Shown in pieces: positions 1 to 6,870 of a stretch of 8,389 nucleotides of DNA; within the stretch, counting starts at the first letter, position 1; each line of letters begins with the position of its first letter. Below the pieces are notes generated by a model. The model did not search any database. It had not been told where the DNA came from and saw nothing but the letters and a program-made list of their open reading frames with translations. Made by a program: the position numbers and the translations under genes. Source of the DNA: Bacteroidales bacterium (lineage in GTDB: Bacteria > Bacteroidota > Bacteroidia > Bacteroidales > UBA932); NCBI GenBank assembly GCA_009784635.1, contig WRBG01000080.1:1-8389 (forward strand), in the 5' to 3' direction.

Positions 1-237
1 AACGCCATAGAGGGAGGCATACTTGTCTGCAACGTGAGCCAATGCCATGCGGGCAGCGTTGCCATGGAAACCTATGCCACCGGCATACTTTTGAAGCACG
101 CCGGCGTGCTCGGCGGGCACGATATTACCACCGAATCTGCCGTTGCAAAAATCATATTATTAACAGGTCAATACAATGACAATGAGATTATTAATGAAAA
201 GATTGACACCAACATCAGGGGAGAAATTTCAATTTGA
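1..237 (+). CDS. ansA: L-asparaginase type I, C-terminal part (5' truncated by window edge)
   Basis: Open reading frame that enters from the left edge and ends at a TGA at 235-237, giving 78 visible residues. They resemble the C-terminal domain of cytoplasmic type I L-asparaginases (E. coli AnsA-like), which hydrolyse L-asparagine to aspartate and ammonia. Visible family marks are an NVSQCHAGSV segment (AnsA has a similar NLTQCxxGxV), then ETYATG, then HAGVLGGHDIT followed by ESAVAK, and a closing NIRGEIS that matches the NLRGELT near the AnsA C-terminus. The catalytic threonines lie in the N-terminal domain, outside this window, so activity cannot be judged. An internal ATG at 34 is not the start, because conserved sequence continues upstream of it. 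Next downstream is a tRNA, with no clear strong terminator between. The family call is fairly secure; the type I assignment rests on this C-terminal similarity alone. Confidence 0.85.
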   Translation, partial: NAIEGGILVCNVSQCHAGSVAMETYATGILLKHAGVLGGHDITTESAVAKIILLTGQYNDNEIINEKIDTNIRGEISI

Positions 238-277
238 TAGTACGTATATGAAAATTTTTGCGTACATTGCGCCATAT

Positions 278-309
278 TTTGTGACTCTATGACGAGCAGC
301 ATGCGTTTT
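278..309 (+). promoter_or_regulatory. Candidate Bacteroidetes-type promoter upstream of tRNA-Ser
   Basis: The known Bacteroidetes sigma-70 consensus is TTTG at -33 and TAnnTTTG at -7, about 19-21 bases apart. Here TTTG at 278-281 is followed after 20 bases by TGCGTTTT at 302-309, a partial match to the -7 box. Initiation would fall about 10-15 bases before the mature tRNA at 328. The match is degenerate and the region is AT-rich, so this is only a candidate. The rest of 238-327 shows nothing else I can name beyond a weak 5-bp inverted repeat. Confidence 0.22.
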
Positions 310-327
310 TGCCAACACAATAAACAG

Positions 328-415
328 GGAGAGGTGGCCGAGTGGTCGAAGGCGCACGCCTGGAAAGTGTGTGAGCTCCAAAAGGGCTCCGCGGGTTCGA
401 ATCCCGCCCTCTCCG
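328..415 (+). tRNA. tRNA-Ser (anticodon GGA)
   Basis: Complete class II tRNA cloverleaf. The acceptor stem is GGAGAGG (328-334) with CCTCTCC (408-414), seven perfect pairs, followed by discriminator G415. The D stem is GCC (337-339) with GGC (351-353). The anticodon stem CACGC (355-359) pairs with GTGTG (367-371), including one G-U pair, and encloses loop CTGGAAA with anticodon GGA at 362-364, which reads UCC and UCU serine codons. The long variable arm typical of serine tRNAs is an imperfect hairpin at about 373-389. The T arm is GCGGG, TTCGAAT loop, CCCGC (391-407). The 3' CCA is not encoded (CAA follows G415), so it must be added after transcription. Open frames crossing this region are not genes. 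Confidence 0.97.
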
Positions 416-488
416 CAAGATATAAACCGTTAATTATAAAAAAACTAAAAATAAAAAATTGTTACACCACTTAAATCAAAAAAATTGT
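416..488 (+). other. A-rich leader between tRNA-Ser and exbB
   Basis: A 73-base spacer strongly dominated by A and T with no hairpin terminator after the tRNA and no Shine-Dalgarno sequence before the exbB ATG. A-rich leaders just upstream of the start are typical of well-translated Bacteroidetes genes. No convincing -33/-7 promoter pair is visible, so exbB could be transcribed through the tRNA or from a degenerate promoter here. Confidence 0.4.
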
Positions 489-1241
489 ATGAAAAAACTT
501 TTTATGGTTTTAGCAGTACTTGGTTTTATTACCATCTCTGCACAAAATGTAGTTGCCCAAAGAGTTACTGAAAGCGGCCAAAGGGCGTATGACACAGAAC
601 AAACTGGTGAAGAGCCTGTTCACCAACAGCTTAAAACCAAGTTTATTGAAGGGGGACCTGAAATCATGGGCGTCCTGCTCATTCTGTTGATCTTTGGACT
701 TGCCCTTTCTATTGAACGTATTATTTATCTATCGCTTGCTACAGGAAACAGTAAGAAATTACTGTCCAAAGTAGAAGAAGTGCTTGCCAGCGACGGCGTA
801 GAGGCCGCCATGGACGTTTGCCGCAATACCCGCGGTCCGGTAGCCAGTATCTTTTATCAAGGACTTAGCCGTATGGACCAAGGCATTGAGGTTGTAGAAA
901 AAGCAGTCGTTTCTTACGGAGCGGTGCAAATGAGCCAGTTAGAAAAAGGCCTGTCGTGGATACAACTCTTTATTTCCGCGGCGCCCATGGTGGGATTCTT
1001 GGGAACGGTTCTTGGTATGGTTATCGCTTTTGACGACATCGCAAGGGCCGGAGACATTTCTCCCAACATTATCGCCGTAGGTATGAAAGTGGTTTTGATT
1101 ACCACCATTGCCGGTTTAATCGTGGCTATTATCCTTCAGTTCTTGTACAACTACATCGTTTCTAAAATTGACTCTATCGTCGTAGACATGGAAGATGCTT
1201 CCATATCCATGATTGACATTCTGGTAAAATCTAAAAAATAG
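489..1241 (+). CDS. exbB: ExbB / MotA-TolQ-ExbB family proton channel subunit
   Basis: A 250-residue inner-membrane protein of the MotA/TolQ/ExbB family, the pentameric stator of the Ton motor that uses proton motive force to drive TonB. Hydrophobic segments lie at about residues 5-22, 59-81, 156-182 and 196-224. The last two carry the family core: APMVGFLGTVLGM (T173 aligns with E. coli ExbB T148) and TTIAGLIVAI (T206 aligns with T181). The first segment looks like a signal peptide ending near VVAQ, so the mature protein would have the usual three helices plus a periplasmic N-terminal tail of about 30 residues. A TTG at 459 is in frame, but the ATG at 489 begins a proper signal sequence and follows an A-rich leader, so I chose it. 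Position 201, which aligns with E. coli E176, is Val, with Lys at 200. It is first of four closely spaced genes. It could be ExbB or TolQ; the context of two exbD-like genes and TonB-dependent biology favours ExbB. Confidence 0.92.
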   Translation: MKKLFMVLAVLGFITISAQNVVAQRVTESGQRAYDTEQTGEEPVHQQLKTKFIEGGPEIMGVLLILLIFGLALSIERIIYLSLATGNSKKLLSKVEEVLASDGVEAAMDVCRNTRGPVASIFYQGLSRMDQGIEVVEKAVVSYGAVQMSQLEKGLSWIQLFISAAPMVGFLGTVLGMVIAFDDIARAGDISPNIIAVGMKVVLITTIAGLIVAIILQFLYNYIVSKIDSIVVDMEDASISMIDILVKSKK

Positions 1242-1248
1242 ATGACCC

Positions 1249-1683
1249 ATGAAAAAGTTGAAATTATTAACATACATCATCATGGTGATCTCTGCCGTAC
1301 TTGTGGGGGTTTTCCTCTTTGGAGGGGAAACAAAAGGGGCAGTAGGAGAGGCAAGGATCAATCTTTCTTTAATTTGGGCCTATATCCTTTTGGGATCGGC
1401 AGTTGTATTGGCGCTTGTGTTTACTGTGTTCAATACTGTGTCCAATCCAAAATCACTCAAAAAGATGGCCATTAACATCGGTTTTTTCGTAGTAGTCTTT
1501 GGCGTCTCTTATCTGTTGGCGTCAAGCGCACACACTTCTGTTACGCCGACTTTACCGAATCCGCCCTCAGCCGCAGCTATGAAACTTACCGATACGGGGC
1601 TTAAGGCCGTTTATTTTCTATTTGCAGGTTCATTGTTGGCTATCATTTTTGGCGCTGTGCTTGCTGCAATCAGAAATCGCTAA
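1249..1683 (+). CDS. Small four-helix membrane protein of unknown function inside the Ton motor operon
   Basis: A 144-residue very hydrophobic protein with four predicted membrane helices at about residues 7-24, 40-62, 72-91 and 118-141. A polar loop around residues 93-115 is rich in Thr, Pro, Ser and Ala. I see no enzymatic motif, and it does not resemble ExbB or ExbD. It starts 7 bases after the exbB stop and ends 13 bases before the first exbD, so it is almost certainly co-transcribed and its product should be made together with the motor. A membrane protein at this place is, from memory, a recurrent feature of Bacteroidetes exbBD loci, which suggests an accessory role in assembly or regulation of the complex; that role is inference. 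ATG at 1249 begins a basic MKKLK stretch before helix 1, as expected for a membrane insertion start. Confidence 0.85.
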   Translation: MKKLKLLTYIIMVISAVLVGVFLFGGETKGAVGEARINLSLIWAYILLGSAVVLALVFTVFNTVSNPKSLKKMAINIGFFVVVFGVSYLLASSAHTSVTPTLPNPPSAAAMKLTDTGLKAVYFLFAGSLLAIIFGAVLAAIRNR

Positions 1684-1696
1684 ATTATAGTGTATT

Positions 1697-2281
1697 ATGG
1701 CAAAACCAGCACCTCAAATTAATACAGCCTCCATGGCTGATATTGCGTTCATGATGCTCTTCTTCTTCTTGGTTACTACAAACTTGGATGTTGATTTGGG
1801 TTTGGCGCGTATGTTGCCGCAAATGCCTGATGAAAACCAGCAACAAGAAGATATCATGGTGAACCGCCGAAATGTATTGGTGGTGCAGATTAACTTAAAC
1901 GACCGGATTTCTGCAGACGGGCAACCGATAGACATCAGCCAACTGAAAGACAGGGTACGCGAATTTATACTTAATCCGGCCGACAATCCCAACCTTTCGG
2001 AGAAAGAGATTAGGGACGTGGAGAACTTTGGTCCTTATCCTATTACTAAAGGGGTAATCTCTTTGGTAAGTGACCGTGGCACTACCTATGATGCTTATAT
2101 GAGGGTTCAAAATGAATTAGTTAAAGCATATAACGAACTTCGGGAAGAATTTTCCATGCAACATTATGGACAGCCTTATCTGAAATTGACCGAAGATCAA
2201 CAAAAGGTTGTGCGCACCATATATAATCAAGCTATTTCTGAAGCCGAACCAAAAGACATTGGTCGTAGCGCCAGACGATAA
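1697..2281 (+). CDS. exbD: ExbD-family biopolymer transport protein, long form (first of two)
   Basis: A 194-residue ExbD/TolR family protein: a short cytoplasmic N-terminus, one membrane helix (about residues 13-31) and a periplasmic domain. The N-terminal signature INTASMADIAFMMLFFFLV matches the ExbD pattern INxTPxxDVxLxLLxxFM; D15 aligns with the essential proton-carrying Asp25 of E. coli ExbD. The periplasmic part has the beta strand VLVVQINLN (about 60-68), the GQPIDISQLKDRV segment (76-87) and the late strand-helix VISLVSDRGTTYDAYMRVQ (120-138). Compared with the usual length of about 140 residues it has an extra stretch at about 93-117 and a polar C-terminal extension after about 150. 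It should assemble with ExbB in the inner membrane and contact TonB. ATG at 1697 is preceded by an AT-rich leader without a Shine-Dalgarno sequence. Confidence 0.93.
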   Translation: MAKPAPQINTASMADIAFMMLFFFLVTTNLDVDLGLARMLPQMPDENQQQEDIMVNRRNVLVVQINLNDRISADGQPIDISQLKDRVREFILNPADNPNLSEKEIRDVENFGPYPITKGVISLVSDRGTTYDAYMRVQNELVKAYNELREEFSMQHYGQPYLKLTEDQQKVVRTIYNQAISEAEPKDIGRSARR

Positions 2282-2286
2282 AAATT

Positions 2287-2292
2287 AGGAGA
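2287..2292 (+). promoter_or_regulatory. Shine-Dalgarno-like ribosome binding site before the second exbD
   Basis: AGGAGA at 2287-2292 lies 8 bases before the ATG at 2301, which is normal spacing for a ribosome binding site. It stands out because the other starts in the window follow A- or T-rich leaders without a clear purine box. It supports ATG 2301 as the start of the second exbD and may raise its translation relative to its neighbours. Confidence 0.55.
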
Positions 2293-2300
2293 AACACATT

Positions 2301-2768
2301 ATGGCAAAATTTTCAAGAAAAACAAAAGGCGGAATACCTGCTATTAATACCGCTTCCCTTTCCGACATCGTATTTATGTTGTTGTTCTTCTTTATGCTTA
2401 CGGCACAGGTACGCAAATTTGAAACCAAGGTTACCATTCGTGTACCCGAAGCTTCGGAAGTGGTCAAATTAGAACGAAAGGATTTGGCCAGCTACATCAG
2501 TATTGGAGTACCTACCCTTGGTTATCAGACACTGTACGGAGACGATGCCCAAGTGCAGCTTAATGATTCGTTTAAATCGGTAGACGATATCCGCGACTTT
2601 ATTGCTGCGGAGCGGGAAGCCCGAAGCGAAGTTGACCGTCCCTTTATGACCACAGTGCTTAAAGTGGACCAAAACGTGCGTATGGGTGTTGTAACCGACG
2701 TAAAACAGGAACTGCGCCGTTGCTCTGCGTTAAGGATTTTTTATTCAGCCCGCAGAACCGGCCAATAA
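2301..2768 (+). CDS. exbD: ExbD-family biopolymer transport protein, short form (second of two)
   Basis: A 155-residue ExbD/TolR protein, near the usual family size. A basic cytoplasmic tail (KFSRKTKGG) precedes AINTASLSDIVFMLLFFFML, the single membrane helix at about residues 20-36; D22 is the equivalent of the essential E. coli ExbD Asp25. The periplasmic domain has strands around 42-48 (TKVTIRV) and 62-68 (LASYISI), and a late TTVLKVDQNVRMGVVTDVKQELRR segment split over about 117-140, the usual strand-helix of ExbD. It shares the INTAS-x-x-D helix motif with the preceding ExbD but little else, so the pair is old paralogues rather than a recent duplication. It begins 19 bases after its partner and is the last gene before a terminator, closing the exbB operon. 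Two ExbD types per motor are common in Bacteroidetes; whether they mix in one complex is unknown from sequence. Confidence 0.93.
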   Translation: MAKFSRKTKGGIPAINTASLSDIVFMLLFFFMLTAQVRKFETKVTIRVPEASEVVKLERKDLASYISIGVPTLGYQTLYGDDAQVQLNDSFKSVDDIRDFIAAEREARSEVDRPFMTTVLKVDQNVRMGVVTDVKQELRRCSALRIFYSARRTGQ

Positions 2769-2793
2769 CTTAGGAATCGCTTAATATTTATTT

Positions 2794-2820
2794 AGTGGGC
2801 CGCGCATTGCGGCCTACTTT
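2794..2820 (+). terminator. Rho-independent terminator after the exbB-exbD operon
   Basis: GGCCGC (2798-2803) and GCGGCC (2809-2814) form a perfect 6-bp G+C-rich stem around a 5-base loop. The stem extends outward by AGTG (2794-2797) with TACT (2815-2818), giving 10 pairs with one G-U. A TTTATTT tract follows and the upstream flank is AT-rich. It sits 25 bases after the second exbD stop. Its 3' edge is only about 20 bases before the ATG of the alkaline phosphatase gene, so it may also act as a leader hairpin for that gene. Confidence 0.85.
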
Positions 2821-2838
2821 ATTTAAAAAATCAACAAT

Positions 2839-4029
2839 ATGAACAAAAAAACAATTTGGCTTCTAAGCCTTCTTTTTACCGGTATCTGTACTTTTGGTTG
2901 TACGGAAAACCGTGAGCCCAAAGCAAAATACGTATTCTACTTCATTGGAGACGGCATGGGCGTTTCCCATATATCCTTAGCCGAGGTCTTCTCAAATAAT
3001 GCTCTATCCTTTACCCAATTTCCGGTATTTGGATTGGTTACTACCCAGTCTGCAAGCAACATCATTACCGAATCCTCGGCCGCAGGAACCGCCTTGGCCA
3101 CAGGAGAAAAAACCACCAACAGTATGTTGGGCACCCGTCCCGATTCTACCCACCTCCGAAGTATGGCCTACCCCATTCATGAAGCCGGTTACGCCGTGGG
3201 CATTGTTTCAAGCGTTACCATAGACCACGCTACGCCGGCCGCCTTTTACGCCAATGCTTACTCTCGGAGCGATTATTACCACATTGCCCAGCAACTACCC
3301 CAAACAGGTTTTGCTTTCTTTGGAGGTGGAGGATTTGTCCATCCCACCGGCAGGAATAACGATCGACCTTCTGTATATGAATCTATTACAGATGCAGGCT
3401 ATACCGTAGCGCGTGGCGCAGGAAGTTATCAGCTTAAAAAAGAAGGCGCTAAAAAGATGTTCTATACTCAGGCCCAAGGAGTCGAAAGCGACCTCCCTTA
3501 CGCCATTGACCGAAAGGAAGGAGACCTTAGCCTGCCCATGGTGGTAGAAGCCGCCATTGATTTTCTTTATGACCCCAAAGGCAAAGGCTTTTTTCTCATG
3601 AGCGAAGGAGGCAAAATTGATTGGGCTTCTCACTCCAACGACGCCAAAACTACCATTCTGGAGGTACTCGATTTTTCGGATGCCGTTGCTTTGGCCATTG
3701 CATTTTACCACAAACATCCCCGCCAAACCCTTATTGTGGTCACTTCCGACCACGAAACCGGAGGATTAAGCCTTGGATACACCGGCGGCTATGACATGTA
3801 TTTTGACGCTTTAGCGTCCCAAACCGCCTCTATTGACGCCGACAGAGCAAGCACAGAAGATGTTCGCAGGAGCAATAGAGAGGCCAGAATAGGCTGGACC
3901 TCAGGTTCTCATACCGGAACCATGGTGCCGATTTTTGCTATTGGCGCAGGAAGTAGTAACTTTGGGGGCAAAATGGACAATACCGATATACCTAAAAAAA
4001 TATGCGCCGCTATGGGTATAGCGTTTTAA
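2839..4029 (+). CDS. Alkaline phosphatase family protein, exported, likely lipoprotein
   Basis: A 396-residue alkaline phosphatase (PhoA-like) that hydrolyses phosphomonoesters outside the cytoplasm. A signal sequence (residues 1-20) ends at C21 in TFG-C, a loose but plausible lipobox. The catalytic set can be matched to E. coli PhoA: D38 in FIGDGMG (D51), S79 nucleophile in ITESSAAGTALATG (S102), H130 and T132 in DHATPAA (D153, T155), R143 (R166), E256, D261, W262 and H265 in SEGGKIDWASH (E322, D327, K328, H331), D304-H305 in TSDHETGG (D369-H370), and H358 in GSHTG (H412). All zinc ligands are therefore present. His and Trp at the 153 and 328 positions occur in many non-enterobacterial enzymes. 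E78 replaces the Asp that precedes the nucleophile in E. coli. It heads a tightly spaced block; ATG 2839 follows an A-rich leader directly after the terminator hairpin. Natural substrate is not determinable. Confidence 0.92.
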   Translation: MNKKTIWLLSLLFTGICTFGCTENREPKAKYVFYFIGDGMGVSHISLAEVFSNNALSFTQFPVFGLVTTQSASNIITESSAAGTALATGEKTTNSMLGTRPDSTHLRSMAYPIHEAGYAVGIVSSVTIDHATPAAFYANAYSRSDYYHIAQQLPQTGFAFFGGGGFVHPTGRNNDRPSVYESITDAGYTVARGAGSYQLKKEGAKKMFYTQAQGVESDLPYAIDRKEGDLSLPMVVEAAIDFLYDPKGKGFFLMSEGGKIDWASHSNDAKTTILEVLDFSDAVALAIAFYHKHPRQTLIVVTSDHETGGLSLGYTGGYDMYFDALASQTASIDADRASTEDVRRSNREARIGWTSGSHTGTMVPIFAIGAGSSNFGGKMDNTDIPKKICAAMGIAF

Positions 4030-4048
4030 TGAAGTTTTAAATATTTAT

Positions 4049-5449
4049 ATGTACATGGATTATAAAGTCGCCGATGTCAGTCTATCCGACTTTGGCCGTA
4101 AGGAGATAGAGATTGCCGAATACGAAATGCCCGGCTTGATGGCCATCCGCAAAAAATATGCAGGGGAGAAGCCCTTGCTGGGCGCCCGCATCATGGGTTC
4201 CCTGCACATGACCGTCCAAACCGCCGTACTTATAGAGACCTTGCACGCTTTGGGCGCCTCTGTGCGCTGGGCTTCTTGCAACATCTTTTCTACGCAGGAC
4301 CATGCGGCTGCGGCCATAGCCGCAGCCGGCATCCCTGTATTTGCGTGGAAAGGAGAGTCGTTAGAAGAATACTGGTGGTGTACCGAACAGGCGCTCAGTT
4401 TTCCGGACGGACAAGGCCCCCATTTGATTGTAGACGACGGTGGAGATGCCACTTTACTGATTCATAAAGGCATGGAGGCAGAAAACGATGCTTCTGTTTT
4501 AGACGTCTCCCCTTCCAACAGAGAAGAAGCCGTCGTCCTCGACCTGCTCAAAAAGTCGCTCCGCACACATCCCGAAAAATGGAGGGCCATGGTTCCTCAT
4601 ATTAGGGGGGTCAGCGAAGAGACCACCACCGGCGTACACCGGCTCTATCAGATGGAAGCACAAGGCAAACTGCTTTTTCCCGCCATCAACGTCAACGACT
4701 CCGTAACCAAATCCAAGTTTGACAACCTCTACGGCTGCCGCGAATCCTTGGCGGATGGCATTAAACGCGCCACCGACGTGATGATTGCCGGTAAAGTGGT
4801 GGTGGTCTGTGGCTACGGAGATGTGGGAAAAGGTTGCGCCCGCAGTATGCGCGCCTACGGCGCCCGGGTTATTGTCACCGAAATCGACCCGATTTGCGCC
4901 TTGCAGGCCGCCATGGAGGGCTTTGAGGTAAAAACGGTGGAAGCGGCTTTAGACGAGGGCAACATCTACGTAACCTGCACCGGAAACCGCGATATTATCA
5001 CGGCGGCACATATGCAAAATATGAAAGACCAAGCGATTGTTTGCAATATCGGCCATTTTGACAACGAAATTCAGGTAGATGCGCTTGAGGCAACGCCCGG
5101 TATCCGCAAAGTCAATATAAAACCACAGGTAGACAAGTACGTCTTTCCATCGGGCAATGCCATTTTCCTCTTGGCCGAGGGACGATTGGTCAATCTGGGT
5201 TGCGCCACCGGCCATCCTTCCTTTGTGATGAGCAATTCATTCACCAACCAGACTTTGGCGCAAATAGAGCTTTGGACAAAGAACTATCCCTTGGGCGTAC
5301 ATTGCCTGCCCAAAGCCTTGGACGAAGAAGTGGCCCGGCTTCATTTGGAACAATTAGGCGTAGCGTTGACCACACTCCGCCCCGAACAGGCCGCCTACAT
5401 AGGCGTTCCCATTCAAGGGCCTTACAAACCGGATTATTATAGATATTAA
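4049..5449 (+). CDS. ahcY: Adenosylhomocysteinase (S-adenosyl-L-homocysteine hydrolase)
   Basis: A 466-residue cytoplasmic NAD-dependent enzyme that splits S-adenosylhomocysteine into adenosine and homocysteine, removing the inhibitory by-product of methyl transfer. Family marks in order, with human numbering in brackets: H53 in GSLHMT (H55), D130 in VDDGGDAT (D131), E190 in SEETTTGVHRL (E156), K221 and D225 in TKSKFDN (K186, D190), the NAD-binding Rossmann glycines GYGDVG at 255-260, H336 in IGHFDNE (H301), and the C-terminal KPDYYRY with K460 and Y464 (K426, Y430) that reach across to the neighbouring subunit's NAD. About 35 extra residues around 143-185 match the longer bacterial form of the family. 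ATGs at 4049 and 4055 are both possible; the second gives MDYKVADVSL, a typical N-terminus. It follows the phosphatase by 19 bases and precedes asnS by 14, so co-transcription is likely. Confidence 0.97.
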   Translation: MYMDYKVADVSLSDFGRKEIEIAEYEMPGLMAIRKKYAGEKPLLGARIMGSLHMTVQTAVLIETLHALGASVRWASCNIFSTQDHAAAAIAAAGIPVFAWKGESLEEYWWCTEQALSFPDGQGPHLIVDDGGDATLLIHKGMEAENDASVLDVSPSNREEAVVLDLLKKSLRTHPEKWRAMVPHIRGVSEETTTGVHRLYQMEAQGKLLFPAINVNDSVTKSKFDNLYGCRESLADGIKRATDVMIAGKVVVVCGYGDVGKGCARSMRAYGARVIVTEIDPICALQAAMEGFEVKTVEAALDEGNIYVTCTGNRDIITAAHMQNMKDQAIVCNIGHFDNEIQVDALEATPGIRKVNIKPQVDKYVFPSGNAIFLLAEGRLVNLGCATGHPSFVMSNSFTNQTLAQIELWTKNYPLGVHCLPKALDEEVARLHLEQLGVALTTLRPEQAAYIGVPIQGPYKPDYYRY

Positions 5450-5463
5450 CACCTTAACTACAT

Positions 5464-6858
5464 ATGAAAACACCCGGAAGAACTCCTGTTATTGACCTGC
5501 TGCGTACTGCACCCGGCGTAGATGTTACCGCTAAAGGATGGGTGCGTACCAAACGCGGAAATAAAAACGTGGCCTTTGTGGCGCTCAACGACGGCTCATG
5601 CGTACATAATATTCAGCTTGTGTTTGACATGACCCATTTTTCCGAAGAGGAGCTGAAACACGTTACCACCGGAGCCTGTATCTGCGTACAGGGGACTTTG
5701 GTGGCTTCTCAAGGCAGCGGGCAGGCGGTGGAAATTGCCGCAAAAAAGATAGAACTCTATGGAGTCGCCGACCCCGAATCCTATCCCTTGCAAAAGAAAG
5801 GACACAGTATGGAGTTCCTTAGGGAAATCGGCCACCTGCGTCCCCGTACCAATACCTTTGGCTGTGTGCTTCGTATTCGCCATGCCATGGCTTACGCCAT
5901 CCACCACTATTTTCACCAAAACGGATTCTTTTACCTCCATTCGCCCATTATCACCGCTTCGGATGCCGAGGGCGCCGGAGCCTTGTTTCAAGTAACGACC
6001 TTAGACCTCAACCAACCACCCCGCAACGAAGGGGGCGAAATTGATTACGGTCAGGACTTTTTTGGCCGGCATGCCTCGCTTACCGTCAGCGGACAACTTG
6101 AAGGAGAGTTGGCGGCTATGGCGCTGGGCAACGTCTACACCTTTGGCCCCACCTTTAGGGCAGAGAACAGCAATACGCCTCGCCACTTGGCCGAATTTTG
6201 GATGATTGAGCCGGAGATGGCCTTTTACGAGATTAAGGACAATATGGATTTGGCCGAGGATTTTATTAAGTATTTAGTCCGCTACGCCTTAGAACATTGC
6301 ATGGACGATTTGCGCTTTTTAAACGACATGTTTGACAAAGAATTAATCCAACGCCTTGAGCAGGTATGCGCCACCCAATTCGTGCGCCTCTCCTACACAG
6401 AGGGTATTGATATTCTGATGAAGTCGGGACAAAAATTTGAGTTTCCGGTTTCATGGGGCGTTGACCTGCAAAGCGAACATGAGCGCTATTTGGTCGAAAC
6501 GCACTTTAAAAAGCCGGTGATTCTTACCGACTATCCTAAAGAGATTAAGGCTTTTTATATGAAACAAAACGAAGACGGCAAGACCGTCCGCGCTATGGAT
6601 GTGCTGTTCCCTAAAATCGGGGAGATTATTGGCGGCTCCCAGCGCGAGGAGCGTTACGATGTGTTGTTGGCGCGCATTCATGAACTGGGCATGGAGATGG
6701 ATTCGTTGTGGTGGTATTTGGACACCCGCAGGTTTGGCACGGCGCCCCACAGCGGATTTGGCCTTGGTTTTGAGCGGCTGTTGTTGTTTGTCACCGGAAT
6801 GAGTAATATCCGAGATGTGATACCCTTCCCCAGAACCCCAAAATCGGCAGATTTTTAA
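5464..6858 (+). CDS. asnS: Asparaginyl-tRNA synthetase
   Basis: A 464-residue class IIb aminoacyl-tRNA synthetase that charges tRNA-Asn with asparagine. An N-terminal OB-fold anticodon-binding domain (about residues 10-100; GWVRTKRGNKNVAFVALNDG) is followed by YPLQKKGHSMEFLREIGHLR (107-126), a linker typical of AsnRS. The catalytic core has motif 2 around 229-250 (PTFRAENSNTPRHLAEFWMI) and motif 3 at 431-441 (GFGLGFERLLL), then the closing NIRDVIPFPRTPKSADF. Length is essentially that of E. coli AsnS. The NSNTPRHLAEFWMIEPE context separates it from AspRS. Its presence implies direct charging of tRNA-Asn and free asparagine, consistent with the asparaginase gene at the window's left end. It sits 14 bases after ahcY and 12 bases before udk, with no terminator on either side. 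Confidence 0.97.
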   Translation: MKTPGRTPVIDLLRTAPGVDVTAKGWVRTKRGNKNVAFVALNDGSCVHNIQLVFDMTHFSEEELKHVTTGACICVQGTLVASQGSGQAVEIAAKKIELYGVADPESYPLQKKGHSMEFLREIGHLRPRTNTFGCVLRIRHAMAYAIHHYFHQNGFFYLHSPIITASDAEGAGALFQVTTLDLNQPPRNEGGEIDYGQDFFGRHASLTVSGQLEGELAAMALGNVYTFGPTFRAENSNTPRHLAEFWMIEPEMAFYEIKDNMDLAEDFIKYLVRYALEHCMDDLRFLNDMFDKELIQRLEQVCATQFVRLSYTEGIDILMKSGQKFEFPVSWGVDLQSEHERYLVETHFKKPVILTDYPKEIKAFYMKQNEDGKTVRAMDVLFPKIGEIIGGSQREERYDVLLARIHELGMEMDSLWWYLDTRRFGTAPHSGFGLGFERLLLFVTGMSNIRDVIPFPRTPKSADF

Positions 6859-6870
6859 AAGTATATCTTT

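Noticed and set aside
240..265. Inverted repeat GTACG ... CGTAC after the asparaginase stop
   Set aside because: Only 5 perfect pairs around a 16-base loop and no T-run after it; too weak to call a terminator or operator.
289..474. Open frame of 61 codons across the tRNA region
   Set aside because: It runs through the whole tRNA-Ser gene and has no protein-like features; the tRNA explains the sequence.
459..488. Upstream in-frame TTG start for exbB adding 10 residues
   Set aside because: The ATG at 489 begins a clean signal-like MKKLFMVLAV segment; the extra residues (LHHLNQKNC) add polar residues before it and are unlikely.
3295..3753. 152-codon minus-strand frame opposite the alkaline phosphatase gene
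   Set aside because: It lies over conserved catalytic segments of the phosphatase, has no recognisable motif, and all neighbours are on the + strand.
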